NCBI GenBank assembly: GCA_014879845.1 | Contig: JACSRI010000272.1 | Coordinates: forward strand, 1 to 49,066 | Length of the DNA stretch: 49,066 nt | Source of the DNA: Opitutaceae bacterium | Lineage (GTDB): Bacteria > Verrucomicrobiota > Verrucomicrobiia > Opitutales > Opitutaceae | Direction of reading: 5' to 3' | Part shown: piece after piece, positions 8,372 through 19,300 of the stretch | How the letters are laid out: each line of letters opens with the position of its first letter | Numbering within the stretch: position 1 is the first letter of the stretch | Position numbers and translations under genes: made by a program | Notes under the pieces: model-generated | What the model was told of the DNA's origin: nothing | Databases searched by the model: none | What the model saw: the letters and a program-made list of their open reading frames with translations, nothing else

Positions 8372-9697
8372 TCACACCTTCCGAAATACGACCGAAGCGT
8401 TGGTGCCGCCGAAGCCGTAGGAGTTGGAGAGTGCGATCTTCACGGAGCGCTGCACGGCGGCGTTGGGCGTGAAATTCAGCCCGGTCGCCGCGCACTGCGG
8501 GTCGACGTGATCCAGGTTGATGGTCGGCGTGACCACACCGTCGACGATCGACTTCACCGCCACCATCGCACCGAGGGCGCCGGCACCACCGAGCAGGTGG
8601 CCGGTCATGGACTTCACCGCGGTGACGTTGGCCCGCTCCTTGCCCGATCCGAGCAGGGCGGCGATCGCGGCCGCCTCCTCGGTGTCGCCTCCGGGCGTGG
8701 AGGTCGCATGGGCCGAGATCACGTCGACCGAACCGGCATCGATCCGGGCGTCGGCCAGCGCGCGCTTCATCGCGCGACGCGACCCTTCGGCCTCCGGGGC
8801 GAGTCCGGAAACATGATACGCGTCGGCCGTGGCCCCGTAGCCGACCACCTCGGCGTAGATGCGGGCGCCGCGGGACTTGGCGTGCTCATATTCCTCGAGG
8901 GCAAAGACGACGCCGCCCTCGGCGAGGACAAAGCCGTCGCGGTCCTTCTCGAACGGACGCGAGGCCTGCTGCGGGGCGTCGTTGCGCGAGGAGAGCGCGC
9001 GCATCTGCGCGAAGGAGCCGATGGCCAGCGGCGTGACCGTGGCCTCGGCACCGCCGGCAAACATCACGTCGGCCTCGCCGCGCTGGATCGTGCGAAAGGC
9101 CTCGCCGATGCTGTGTCCACCCGTGGCGCAGGCGGAGGCGATGCAGTAGTTCATGCCGCGCAGATTGAGCAGGATGGCGAGTTGGCCGCTCAGGATGTTG
9201 GGCGCGGTCTGGATAATGAGAAACGGCGAGATCTTGCGGTAGCCGCCGGCGCGCAGCACCTCGCCCTGCGCCTCGATCTCGGGCAGGCCGCCGAGGCCGA
9301 CGCCGAGATTCACGCCGCAACGCTCGGGGTCGAGCGTGTCGCGGATCGCATCGAGCCCGCTGTCCGCATACGCCTCGAGTCCGGCCTGCAGGCCGAACTG
9401 CGTGAAACGCCCGAACTTGCGCACCTCCTTCTGGAGGAGTGGCGCGGTCAGGACTTCGCCGGCCGAGCCGTTGGGCTTGAGCGAGAAGACCGGGCGCGTC
9501 GGATCAAAGTCCTTCACCTCGCCGGCGATCTTCACCGGGCAGGGTGTGGCGTCATAACGCGTGATCGGACCGATGCCCGATCGGCCGGCGACGAGGTTTT
9601 TCCAGGTCTCGGCGGCCGTGAGTCCGACGGGCGTGACGGCGCCGATGCCGGTGACGACGACGCGACGGCAGGGTTGGGTGGCGACTGCTTGGGTCAT
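8372..9697 (-). CDS. fabF: 3-oxoacyl-[acyl-carrier-protein] synthase II
   Basis: With ATG at 9697 (MTQAVATQ, then RRVVVTGIGAVTPVG) the product is 441 residues, slightly longer than a usual FabF. The condensing-enzyme residues are all present: active-site Cys in SACATGGHSIGEA, His in AHATSTPGGDTEE, His in KSMTGHLLGGAGAL, and the NSYGFGGTNAS end motif. It elongates acyl-ACP with malonyl-ACP in type II fatty-acid synthesis in the cytosol. No acpP, fabD or fabG lies beside it. The frame runs 46 codons further upstream but through the tRNA terminator, so that extension is not coding. Confidence 0.93.
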   Translation of the reverse strand: MTQAVATQPCRRVVVTGIGAVTPVGLTAAETWKNLVAGRSGIGPITRYDATPCPVKIAGEVKDFDPTRPVFSLKPNGSAGEVLTAPLLQKEVRKFGRFTQFGLQAGLEAYADSGLDAIRDTLDPERCGVNLGVGLGGLPEIEAQGEVLRAGGYRKISPFLIIQTAPNILSGQLAILLNLRGMNYCIASACATGGHSIGEAFRTIQRGEADVMFAGGAEATVTPLAIGSFAQMRALSSRNDAPQQASRPFEKDRDGFVLAEGGVVFALEEYEHAKSRGARIYAEVVGYGATADAYHVSGLAPEAEGSRRAMKRALADARIDAGSVDVISAHATSTPGGDTEEAAAIAALLGSGKERANVTAVKSMTGHLLGGAGALGAMVAVKSIVDGVVTPTINLDHVDPQCAATGLNFTPNAAVQRSVKIALSNSYGFGGTNASVVFRKV

Positions 9698-9805
9698 GGA
9701 TGCTGCGATAAGGGAGGGTTGAGGCTGCATTCCGCAGGCAAACTCCACTGAAGAGAACCCAGAAAGCGACGCAAGACACTCGAACGTCCGCACCACCGTC
9801 ACCTC

Positions 9806-9840
9806 GAAAAACAAAAGACCCGTGGCTTGCGCCACGGGTC
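9806..9840 (-). terminator. Intrinsic terminator of tRNA-Gly
   Basis: On the minus strand a perfect 10-bp stem (GACCCGTGGC/GCCACGGGTC, 9817-9840, loop of 4) is followed by TTTTGTTTTT at 9816-9806. It lies 7 bases after the tRNA CCA end and before the fabF start, separating the two transcripts. Confidence 0.9.
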
Positions 9841-9847
9841 GGGAAAA

Positions 9848-9923
<76 letters not shown>

Positions 9924-9942
9924 GGGATCTGAAAGGCCGGGG

Positions 9943-9971
9943 ACTATTCGTACCGGGTTATCGCCAGTCAA
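9943..9971 (-). promoter_or_regulatory. Sigma-70 promoter of tRNA-Gly
   Basis: On the minus strand TTGACT (9971-9966) and AATAGT (9948-9943) are separated by exactly 17 bases, and the tRNA 5' end lies 20 bases after the -10. Five of six -35 and four of six -10 positions match consensus. It is the clearest promoter I found in the window. Confidence 0.75.
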
Positions 9972-10019
9972 TACGGAAAACGGGAAGAATTTTCGGGAGA
10001 GAAACGACGAGTCGGCGGC

Positions 10020-10033
10020 GCGCCCGCGGGCGC
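10020..10033. repeat. 14-bp GC palindrome
   Basis: GCGCCCGCGGGCGC is a perfect palindrome between the tRNA promoter and the end of the response-regulator gene. It could act as a terminator stem for that gene, without a T-run. It resembles the arms of the element at 6183-6239. Confidence 0.4.
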
Positions 10034-10125
10034 CATTTCGGCCCGTGCATCCGGTCCAGGCGTCCACGAGCGGGCGGCCTGCGATCGGGCATACACGAAC
10101 CCGCGCGCTCGGAAGTCGCGGCCGT

Positions 10126-11553
10126 TCACCGATCGATCACGTCGAGCTCCGGCCACTCCACCAGCTTGCGATGGAGCGTGCGGCGGCTGATGCCGAGCAG
10201 CTTGGCGGCGCGGGTGCGGTTGCCTCGCGCCTGCAGGAGCGCTTCACGCAGGAGCTTCTTTTCATTCTCCTCGACCGAGAGAGGTCCGGGGCGCGGGGCG
10301 GCCAGCCCGCCGCTCGTCCCGGCGGTCGCCGCACCGGGCGCGGCCCCACCCTCGCCCACGGAGCCCTGCAACACGCCGGTGCCGCCGCGGAACTTCGGCT
10401 CGAGATCGTATTCATGGATGCGCGCCGAGCGGTGGAGGACCACGGCGTTTTCCGCAAAATTGCGCAGCTCACGGATGTTGCCGGGCCACGGGTAAGCCTG
10501 CAGGCAGCGCATCGCGCCGGCCTCGAAGACGGGCGGCTCGATGCCGTTCTCCTTCGCGAACGACTTGAGGAAATGATCGAGGAGCAGCGGGATGTCGTCC
10601 GTGCGCTCGCGCAGCGGCGGCATCGCGACCTGCACGACGTTGAGCCGGAAATACAAGTCCTCGCGGAACGTGCCCTCCTTCACCATCTGCTCGAGATTGC
10701 GATTGGTCGCGGCGATCAGACGCACGTCCACCGTGATCGACTTCGAGCTGCCGATACGCTCAAACGTGCGCTGCTCCAGGAAGCGCAGGAGCTTTACCTG
10801 GGTGGTGAGGTTGATCTCACCGATTTCGTCGAGGAAGAGCGTGCCGCCGTCGGCGGACTCGAAACGCCCGATGCGCCGCTCGGTGGCGCCGGTGAACGAA
10901 CCGCGCTCGTGCCCGAAGAGCTCGCTCTCGAGGAGATTGGCGGGCAGCGCCGCGCAATGCACCGCGACGAAAGCCGCCTTGCTGCGTTGGCTGAGCTGGT
11001 GGACGGCCTGCGCGATGAGTTCCTTGCCCGTGCCAGTCTCTCCGGAGATGAGGATGGTGGCGCGCGACGGTGCGACGAGTTTCACGCGCTCGACCACCTG
11101 CTGGAGCGCCGTGGAGTTGCCCACGATGCCCTCGAGGTTGAACTTCGCGTCGAGGCGCTCGTGCAGCTGCTTGTTTTCCGTCTCGAGCGTGCGGCTCTTG
11201 AGCGCGCGCTGGATGAGGATCTCGAGTTTCTCGAGGTTGACCGGCTTGGTCAGGAAATCGGTGGCGCCGCGTTTCATCGCCTCGACGGCCGACTCCACGT
11301 TGCCGTAGGCGGTCATCATGATGACCACGGGTCTGTTCGGCAGCGTGAGGGCGCGGTCGATGACCTTCAGGCCGGACTTGCCGCCGGGCATGCGCAGGTC
11401 GGTGATGACGACGTCGAACTGCTCGGACTCCATCAGGTTAAAGGCCTGGTCGGCGTCCTGCGCGAGGTAGATGTCGTACTGCTCCTCCAAGGCCTGCCGG
11501 AGGCCTTCGCGGGTGTGCTTTTCGTCGTCGACGATCAGGACCGTAGGAAGCAT
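10126..11553 (-). CDS. NtrC-family sigma-54-dependent response regulator
   Basis: A 475-residue protein with ATG at 11553 (MLPTVLIVDDE); a TTG three codons earlier is less likely. The receiver domain (1-120) has acidic residues D9/D10, phospho-acceptor D52 in ITDLRMPG, Thr in MMTAYG and Lys in FLTKPV, so it should be phosphorylated normally. The AAA+ domain has Walker A GETGTGKE, the sigma-54 contact loop as GSFTGA (Ser in place of the usual Ala), Walker B GGTLFLDEIGE and the arginine finger region FREDLYFRL. A Gly/Ala/Pro-rich linker leads to a Fis-type helix-turn-helix (TRAAKLLGISRRTLHRKL). It activates sigma-54 promoters as an enhancer-binding protein. No histidine kinase is adjacent, so its partner is encoded elsewhere. 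Confidence 0.93.
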   Translation of the reverse strand: MLPTVLIVDDEKHTREGLRQALEEQYDIYLAQDADQAFNLMESEQFDVVITDLRMPGGKSGLKVIDRALTLPNRPVVIMMTAYGNVESAVEAMKRGATDFLTKPVNLEKLEILIQRALKSRTLETENKQLHERLDAKFNLEGIVGNSTALQQVVERVKLVAPSRATILISGETGTGKELIAQAVHQLSQRSKAAFVAVHCAALPANLLESELFGHERGSFTGATERRIGRFESADGGTLFLDEIGEINLTTQVKLLRFLEQRTFERIGSSKSITVDVRLIAATNRNLEQMVKEGTFREDLYFRLNVVQVAMPPLRERTDDIPLLLDHFLKSFAKENGIEPPVFEAGAMRCLQAYPWPGNIRELRNFAENAVVLHRSARIHEYDLEPKFRGGTGVLQGSVGEGGAAPGAATAGTSGGLAAPRPGPLSVEENEKKLLREALLQARGNRTRAAKLLGISRRTLHRKLVEWPELDVIDR

Positions 11554-11646
11554 GTGTGCCAAAAATTCCCGCCTGCGCCCGGACGGGTCAACGGGAAACC
11601 CACCGCGGACCCAGCCGTTTGCGTCATCAAACGACGACCCGCGGCA

Positions 11647-11704
11647 GCGTTTTCGCGCAGCGAAAAGCGCGGAAGCGGCCCCAGCTTCTTGCGCAGCAAG
11701 AAGC
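11647..11704. repeat. Two adjacent hairpins with GCA triloops
   Basis: Upstream of the response-regulator gene two hairpins lie side by side: TTTTCGC-GCA-GCGAAAA inside 11647-11670, and GCTTCTTGC-GCA-GCAAGAAGC at 11684-11704 (9 perfect base pairs). Stems differ but the core GC-GCA-GC is the same. They belong to the dispersed family also seen at 23863, 26836, 29895 and 30060. Confidence 0.7.
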
Positions 11705-11816
11705 GAGAGATGACCGCGCCAGCGATCTTCACCCCTGGTCCCGCCTGTAGCGCGAGCCTCGCAGCCTTGAGTCGTGACACCCCTGCGCGCGCGACCTACC
11801 GTCCACCCCTCGTCTC

Positions 11817-13148
11817 ATGAAAAAGACCACCACCAAGTCCCATTTTCCCCGCATCCGCACGATCCGCTACGAGGGTGTCGGCACCGACAATCCCCTCGCC
11901 TTCCGCCACTACAACCCGGCCGAGGAGATCGACGGCAAGTCGCTCAAGGACCACCTGCGCTTCTCCATCGCCTACTGGCACAGCTTCCGCGGCGCGGGGC
12001 TCGATCCGTTTGGCGGGGCGACGATCGTGCGTCCGTGGGATGCGGGCAAGAACCCGGTCGACATCGCGCTGCGTCGCATGGATGCGGCCTTCGAGTTTTT
12101 CCAGAAGATCGAGTCGCCCTTCTGGTGCTTCCACGACCGCGACATCGCGCCCGAGGGCCGTTCGTTGCGCGAGAGCAATACCATCCTCGACCGCGTCGTC
12201 GCCCACGCCAAGCAGCTGCAAAAGGCCACCGGCATCAAGCTGCTCTGGGGCACGGCCAACCTCTTCTCCAATCCGCGCTTCATGTGCGGCGCCGCGACCA
12301 ACCCTGACGCCCACGTTTTCGCCTACGCCGCGGCGCAGGTGAAGAAGGCGATGGACGTCACGAAGGAACTCGGCGGCGAGAACTACGTCTTCTGGGGCGG
12401 CCGCGAGGGCTACGAGTCGCTGCTCAACACCGACCTCAAGCGCGAGGTCGACCACCTCGGCGCGTTCCTCCACATGGCCGTCGAGTACGCGAAGTCGATC
12501 GGCTTCAAAGGCCAGTTCCTCATCGAGCCCAAGCCGAAGGAGCCAACCAAGCACCAGTACGACTTCGACGTGCAGAGCGGCGTGGCCTTCCTGCGCACGT
12601 ATGGCCTGGAGAAATACTTCAAGTTCAACATCGAGACCAACCACGCCACGCTCGCCGGCCACACGTTCCAGCATGAGATCGAGGTGGCGGCCGCGCACGG
12701 CATGCTCGGCTCGATCGACGCCAACGCCGGCGATCTGCTCCTCGGCTGGGACACCGACCAGTTCAACACCGACGTGCGCGAGCTCACGCTCGCCATGGTC
12801 TCGATCCTCAAGGCCGGCGGCCTCGGCACCGGCGGATTCAACTTCGACGCCAAGCTGCGCCGCACGTCGATCGACATGGACGACCTCTTCCACGCGCACA
12901 TCGGCGGCATGGATGCCTACGCCCTCGCGTTCAAGAAAGCGCGTCGCATCCTCGCCGACGGCAAGTTCACGAAGTTCGTCGCCGACCGCTACGCCAGCTA
13001 CGACACCGGCTTCGGCGCCGACATCGAGAAACGCAAGGTCGGCTTCCGCGACCTGGCCAAGCTCGTCGACAAGCTCGGCGAACCCAAGCCCCGCAGCGCG
13101 AAGCAGGAGTATCTCGAAAACCTGCTCGCCGACTACGTGAACGACTAG
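11817..13148 (+). CDS. xylA: Xylose isomerase, class II
   Basis: A 443-residue protein of the long (class II) xylose isomerase type. It interconverts D-xylose and D-xylulose (and glucose/fructose) using two divalent metals in a TIM barrel. Visible family residues are the catalytic His106 and Asp109 in [10 protein letters not shown], the metal-binding [13 protein letters not shown] segment, [12 protein letters not shown] and WDTDQFNTD. Regions [12 protein letters not shown] and [17 protein letters not shown] also match. No xylulokinase, transporter or xylose regulator is next to it. It stands alone between an NtrC-type regulator and clpB, with its own terminator. Confidence 0.97.
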   Translation: MKKTTTKSHFPRIRTIRYEGVGTDNPLAFRHYNPAEEIDGKSLKDHLRFSIAYWHSFRGAGLDPFGGATIVRPWDAGKNPVDIALRRMDAAFEFFQKIESPFWCFHDRDIAPEGRSLRESNTILDRVVAHAKQLQKATGIKLLWGTANLFSNPRFMCGAATNPDAHVFAYAAAQVKKAMDVTKELGGENYVFWGGREGYESLLNTDLKREVDHLGAFLHMAVEYAKSIGFKGQFLIEPKPKEPTKHQYDFDVQSGVAFLRTYGLEKYFKFNIETNHATLAGHTFQHEIEVAAAHGMLGSIDANAGDLLLGWDTDQFNTDVRELTLAMVSILKAGGLGTGGFNFDAKLRRTSIDMDDLFHAHIGGMDAYALAFKKARRILADGKFTKFVADRYASYDTGFGADIEKRKVGFRDLAKLVDKLGEPKPRSAKQEYLENLLADYVND

Positions 13149-13190
13149 TTCACGCCCGCCGCCCGACGCGGCGCATCCGATTCAAGCCAC

Positions 13191-13225
13191 GCGCGGCCCC
13201 GGCGACGGAGCCGCGCTTTTGTTTT
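13191..13225 (+). terminator. Intrinsic terminator of xylA
   Basis: GCGCGGC (13191-13197) pairs with GCCGCGC (13210-13216) and is followed directly by TTTTGTTTT. It lies 43 bases after the xylA stop codon and reads on the + strand. Confidence 0.88.
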
Positions 13226-13228
13226 CGA

Positions 13229-13304
13229 GGTAGGTCGAGGCCTCTGGCCGAGCCGCATCCACGTCGTGCGTACAATCGCGGCTCGGCCGGAGGCCTCGCC
13301 CTAC
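13229..13304. repeat. 28-bp inverted repeat between xylA and clpB
   Basis: Arms 13229-13256 and 13277-13304 are complementary at 26 of 28 positions, with a 20-base loop. The arm core GGCCTCTGGCCGAG recurs in related form at 21047-21060. It lies between two convergent genes and may be the clpB terminator or a mobile palindromic repeat. Confidence 0.65.
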
Positions 13305-13318
13305 CCGCAATCTTCCGA

Positions 13319-15961
<2,643 letters not shown>

Positions 15962-16357
15962 GAGTCGGCGGTTTTCCGGACGAGTCGCACGATCCGTTCC
16001 GACCGAGGGCGCGGAGGCATCCCGCACGGAAGGCTGCAAAATGGTCTCGTCGCCATCCACTTACAAGACTGGCGACCGCGTCCGGCTCCGACACCTCGAA
16101 CCGGCGCCGGGGCAGCGCGACACAGTCGGCGCAGCGACGGCGCGCCAATTCGAGGCAGTCCGTCTGGGCGATACTCCCCAGTTTGGGTGCAGTCGCGCTC
16201 ATACACCGCCGCCATTTTACACAACGGATTGATTTTCAGCAGCTCATACTCATCCGCCGACCGGAGGTTTCCGGCGTAAACCCCCCGTAAATTCCCGGAT
16301 CACCGGTTCACCGCCCCCCGGTTCCGGACGAGCAAACCGGAAAGACCCTTTCCCACC
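15962..16357. other. Divergent intergenic region between clpB and the coiled-coil gene
   Basis: About 400 bases that must contain both promoters. Short GC inverted repeats such as CCGGAGGTTTCCGG (16261-16274) and two CCGGTT-containing arms around 16301-16325 are visible. On the minus strand TGTAAAAT near 16210 is a possible weak -10, but no good -35 is at the right distance. No gene is supported. Confidence 0.4.
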
Positions 16358-19300
16358 TTGACCCGCAAAATCCTCATCCTGCGTGCCAACGCGAAGGCCA
16401 AGCGCACCCTCGCGCTGCTCATGGCCGACCTCGGCTTCGACATCCGCGCGTTCACGAGCGCGACCGACGCACTCAAGCTCGCCCGCCAGGAGTTGTTCGA
16501 TCTCGTCATCACCGACCACGAGATCCCGGACTCGACCGGGTTCGCCTTCGTCGAATCGCTCAAGAAGATCCAGCCCACCGTGCCGGTCTTCATGATCGCG
16601 GCCAACCTGGAGCTGCCGTCGATCATCAAGGGTATCCGCCTGGGCATCACCGATGTCTTCAGCGACCCGGACAACCTCAAGGAGGTCGTGCGTCGCACCG
16701 TCCACCTCCTGCGCCCGAACGAGAAGCAGGACGACACGGTTTCTGCCGAGGAACTCGGCCAGATCGAGAACCTCCTCGAAAATATCGGTCCGGTCGCCAC
16801 CGAGGTCGCACCCGCCCGGGCCAAGGTCCCGGCCGCAGCCGCAGGCGCCGAGCCCAAGGACGAGGCCCCGCGCATCGGCGATACGGCCGGCGTGCGCAAG
16901 AAGATCGCCGGCCTGCGTCAGGACCTCGACAAGCTCTCGAGCGACCGCCGCGACCTCGAGGCCGCCGCCGAGTCCCTCCGCGTGGAAAAGGCCGCGCTCG
17001 AGGCGCAGGTCACCGAGTTGTCCGAGCGCCGAGCCGAGCACGCCGAGCTCACCGAGCAGATCGAGAGACTCCGCCGCGACGCCCGCAGCGCCGAGGAAGG
17101 CTCCGCCCGCGCCAAGGCCGAACTGGCCGCCGCCCAGAAACGTCTCGAGGATGAGCGCGCCCGCCTCAACAGCCGCGCCAGCGCCCTCGTCGACGAGGAG
17201 GGCCGGATGGCCGAGGAGAGCGCCCGCGCCCGCGAGCTGCTCAAGCAACTGGAGGCCGACCGCGCCGAGCTCGCCGGCGAGCGCAACGCCCTCATGCAGG
17301 CCCGCGTTGCCCTCAACCGGGAAAAGCAGGAGGTCGCCCAGCACGCGGCCAAACGCGCCGCGCTCGACGCCGCTGAGGCCGACCTCAAGCAGCGCACCGA
17401 GACGATCGACGCCCGCGCCCAGGAGATCGCCGGACTCGCCGACGCCCTCCTCGCCCGCGAGAACGCCCTTTCCGCCGACCGCGGCCAGATCGAGGAGGAA
17501 AAGGCCGCGCTGCGCGAATCCGTCACCCGCCTGCAGACCGAGCGCGACTCGCTCGCCCGCGCCCACCAGCAGGCCGCCGCCGAGGCCGCCCAGCTCGAGC
17601 GCCGCGCCGCCGACATCACCAAGCTCGAGTCCGAGATCGCCACGCGCCGCGAGGAGATCGAGACCGCGGGCTTCGAACTCGCCCGCACACGCGCCGAGGT
17701 CGACCGCCGCGCCGCCGAGCTGCAGGTGCTCGAGGAGCGCCGCGCCGAGCTCGCCCTCGAGGAGCAGCGCCTCGCCGCGGAGCAGGCCCGCCTCGCCGCG
17801 CGCGAGAAGGATCTCACCACGCGCCAGAGTCAACTCGAGCTCGCCTCCACCACGCTCAACGCGGCCGAGGAGGAGCTGATCCGCGACCGCGCCGCGTTCG
17901 ATGCGGAGCGCTCCCAGTTCTCCGAGGCGCAGATCGAGCTCGACGCCCGTCGTATCCAGATCGACCAGCGCCGCCTCGAGCTCAACGCCACGGCCGAGAT
18001 GCTGCGCTCGCGCGAGGAGCAGATCCGCTCCCGCGAGGACGAGATCGAGGCCTCCCGCACCTCGCTCGAGGAGCGCGAGGCCTCGTTGCGCCAACGCGAG
18101 GAGAAGATCCAGAGCGACATCGCGGCCCTGGAGCGCCGCTCCGCCGAGATCGTCGCCGAGGAGAAACGCCTCACCACCGCCGCAGAAAGCGCACGCACGA
18201 GCCTGCGCGAACTCGAGGAGCGCACCGCCGCGCTCGACCAGACCCGCCGCGACATCGCCGAACAACAGGCCGCCCTCGAGACCGCCCGCGAGGAGATCCA
18301 GCGGCGCACCGAACGGCAGACCGCCGAGCAGGCCCGCATCGACGAGGCCCGCGCCCAGCTCGCCGGCCTCGAGCAGCGGGCCGCCCATATCGAGGCCGAG
18401 GGCCACCGTCTCGCCACCGAGACACGCGCGATCGAGGAGCATCGCTCGCAGCTCGATTCCCTCCAGGCCGAGATCAACACCCGCCGCACCGGGCTCGACG
18501 ACACCGCCGCCGCCCTCGAGCGCCGCCGCACCGAACTCGACGAGCGCGAGCAGCACCTCGTCGCCGAGCAGGCCGCGCTGTCCGAGGAGCACACCCGGCT
18601 CACCGAAGCCACGCAGCGCGTCACCGCCCAGCAGACCGCGCTCGAGCGCTCGCTCGCCGAAGCCGCCGCCAACCAGGCCGAGGCCGCCCGCCTCAAGCAG
18701 GAGCTCACCGGCCAGCTCGAGATCAAGAAGACCGTCGAGGCCGAAGCCACCAAACTCTCGAAGAAGGAACTCGCCCTCGATGCCGCCCGCCGCGAACTCG
18801 CGGCCAAGCAGGAACAGCTCGACTCCGAGATCCAGGCCCAGCGCGAACGCGAAGCCGCCTTCCAGCAGGAGTCCGCCGCCCTGCGCCGCCAGATCGAGGC
18901 CGATCGGCTCGTGCTCAAGAACGAGACCGACACCCTGCGCCGCCGCGCCGCCGCGATCGAGGCCGAGGGCAAGAGCCTGGCCACCGCGCTGCTCGAACTC
19001 GAGACCCGCCGCACCGAGCTCGACAAGAAGGAACGCGCCGCCGCGGCCCTCGCGCGCGACAACGAGGCCGCCGCCTCGCGCCTGCGCGACGCCGAATCGC
19101 GCCTCAGCGCCGAGAAGAGTTCGGTCGCCTCCGAGCGCGAGACCGTCTCCCGCCAGCGCGCCGAGACCGACTCCATCCGCCGCGAGATCGCCGAAGCCGA
19201 GGCCGCCCTCTCCGAGGCCCGCACGCAGCTGGCGCGCGAACGCGAGGTGCTCGCCACGGCCCGCGCCGAGGCCGACGCCGTCCTGGCGCTGCGCGACTCG

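Noticed and set aside
8309-9751. 480-residue frame antisense to fabF
   Set aside because: fabF is unambiguous on the other strand; the antisense translation has no recognisable motif.
16250-18592. 780-residue open frame antisense to the coiled-coil gene
   Set aside because: It is the mirror of a repetitive GC-rich coding sequence, Gly/Leu/Ala/Glu-rich with no domain; similar antisense frames lie at 17830-19476 and 19525-20953.
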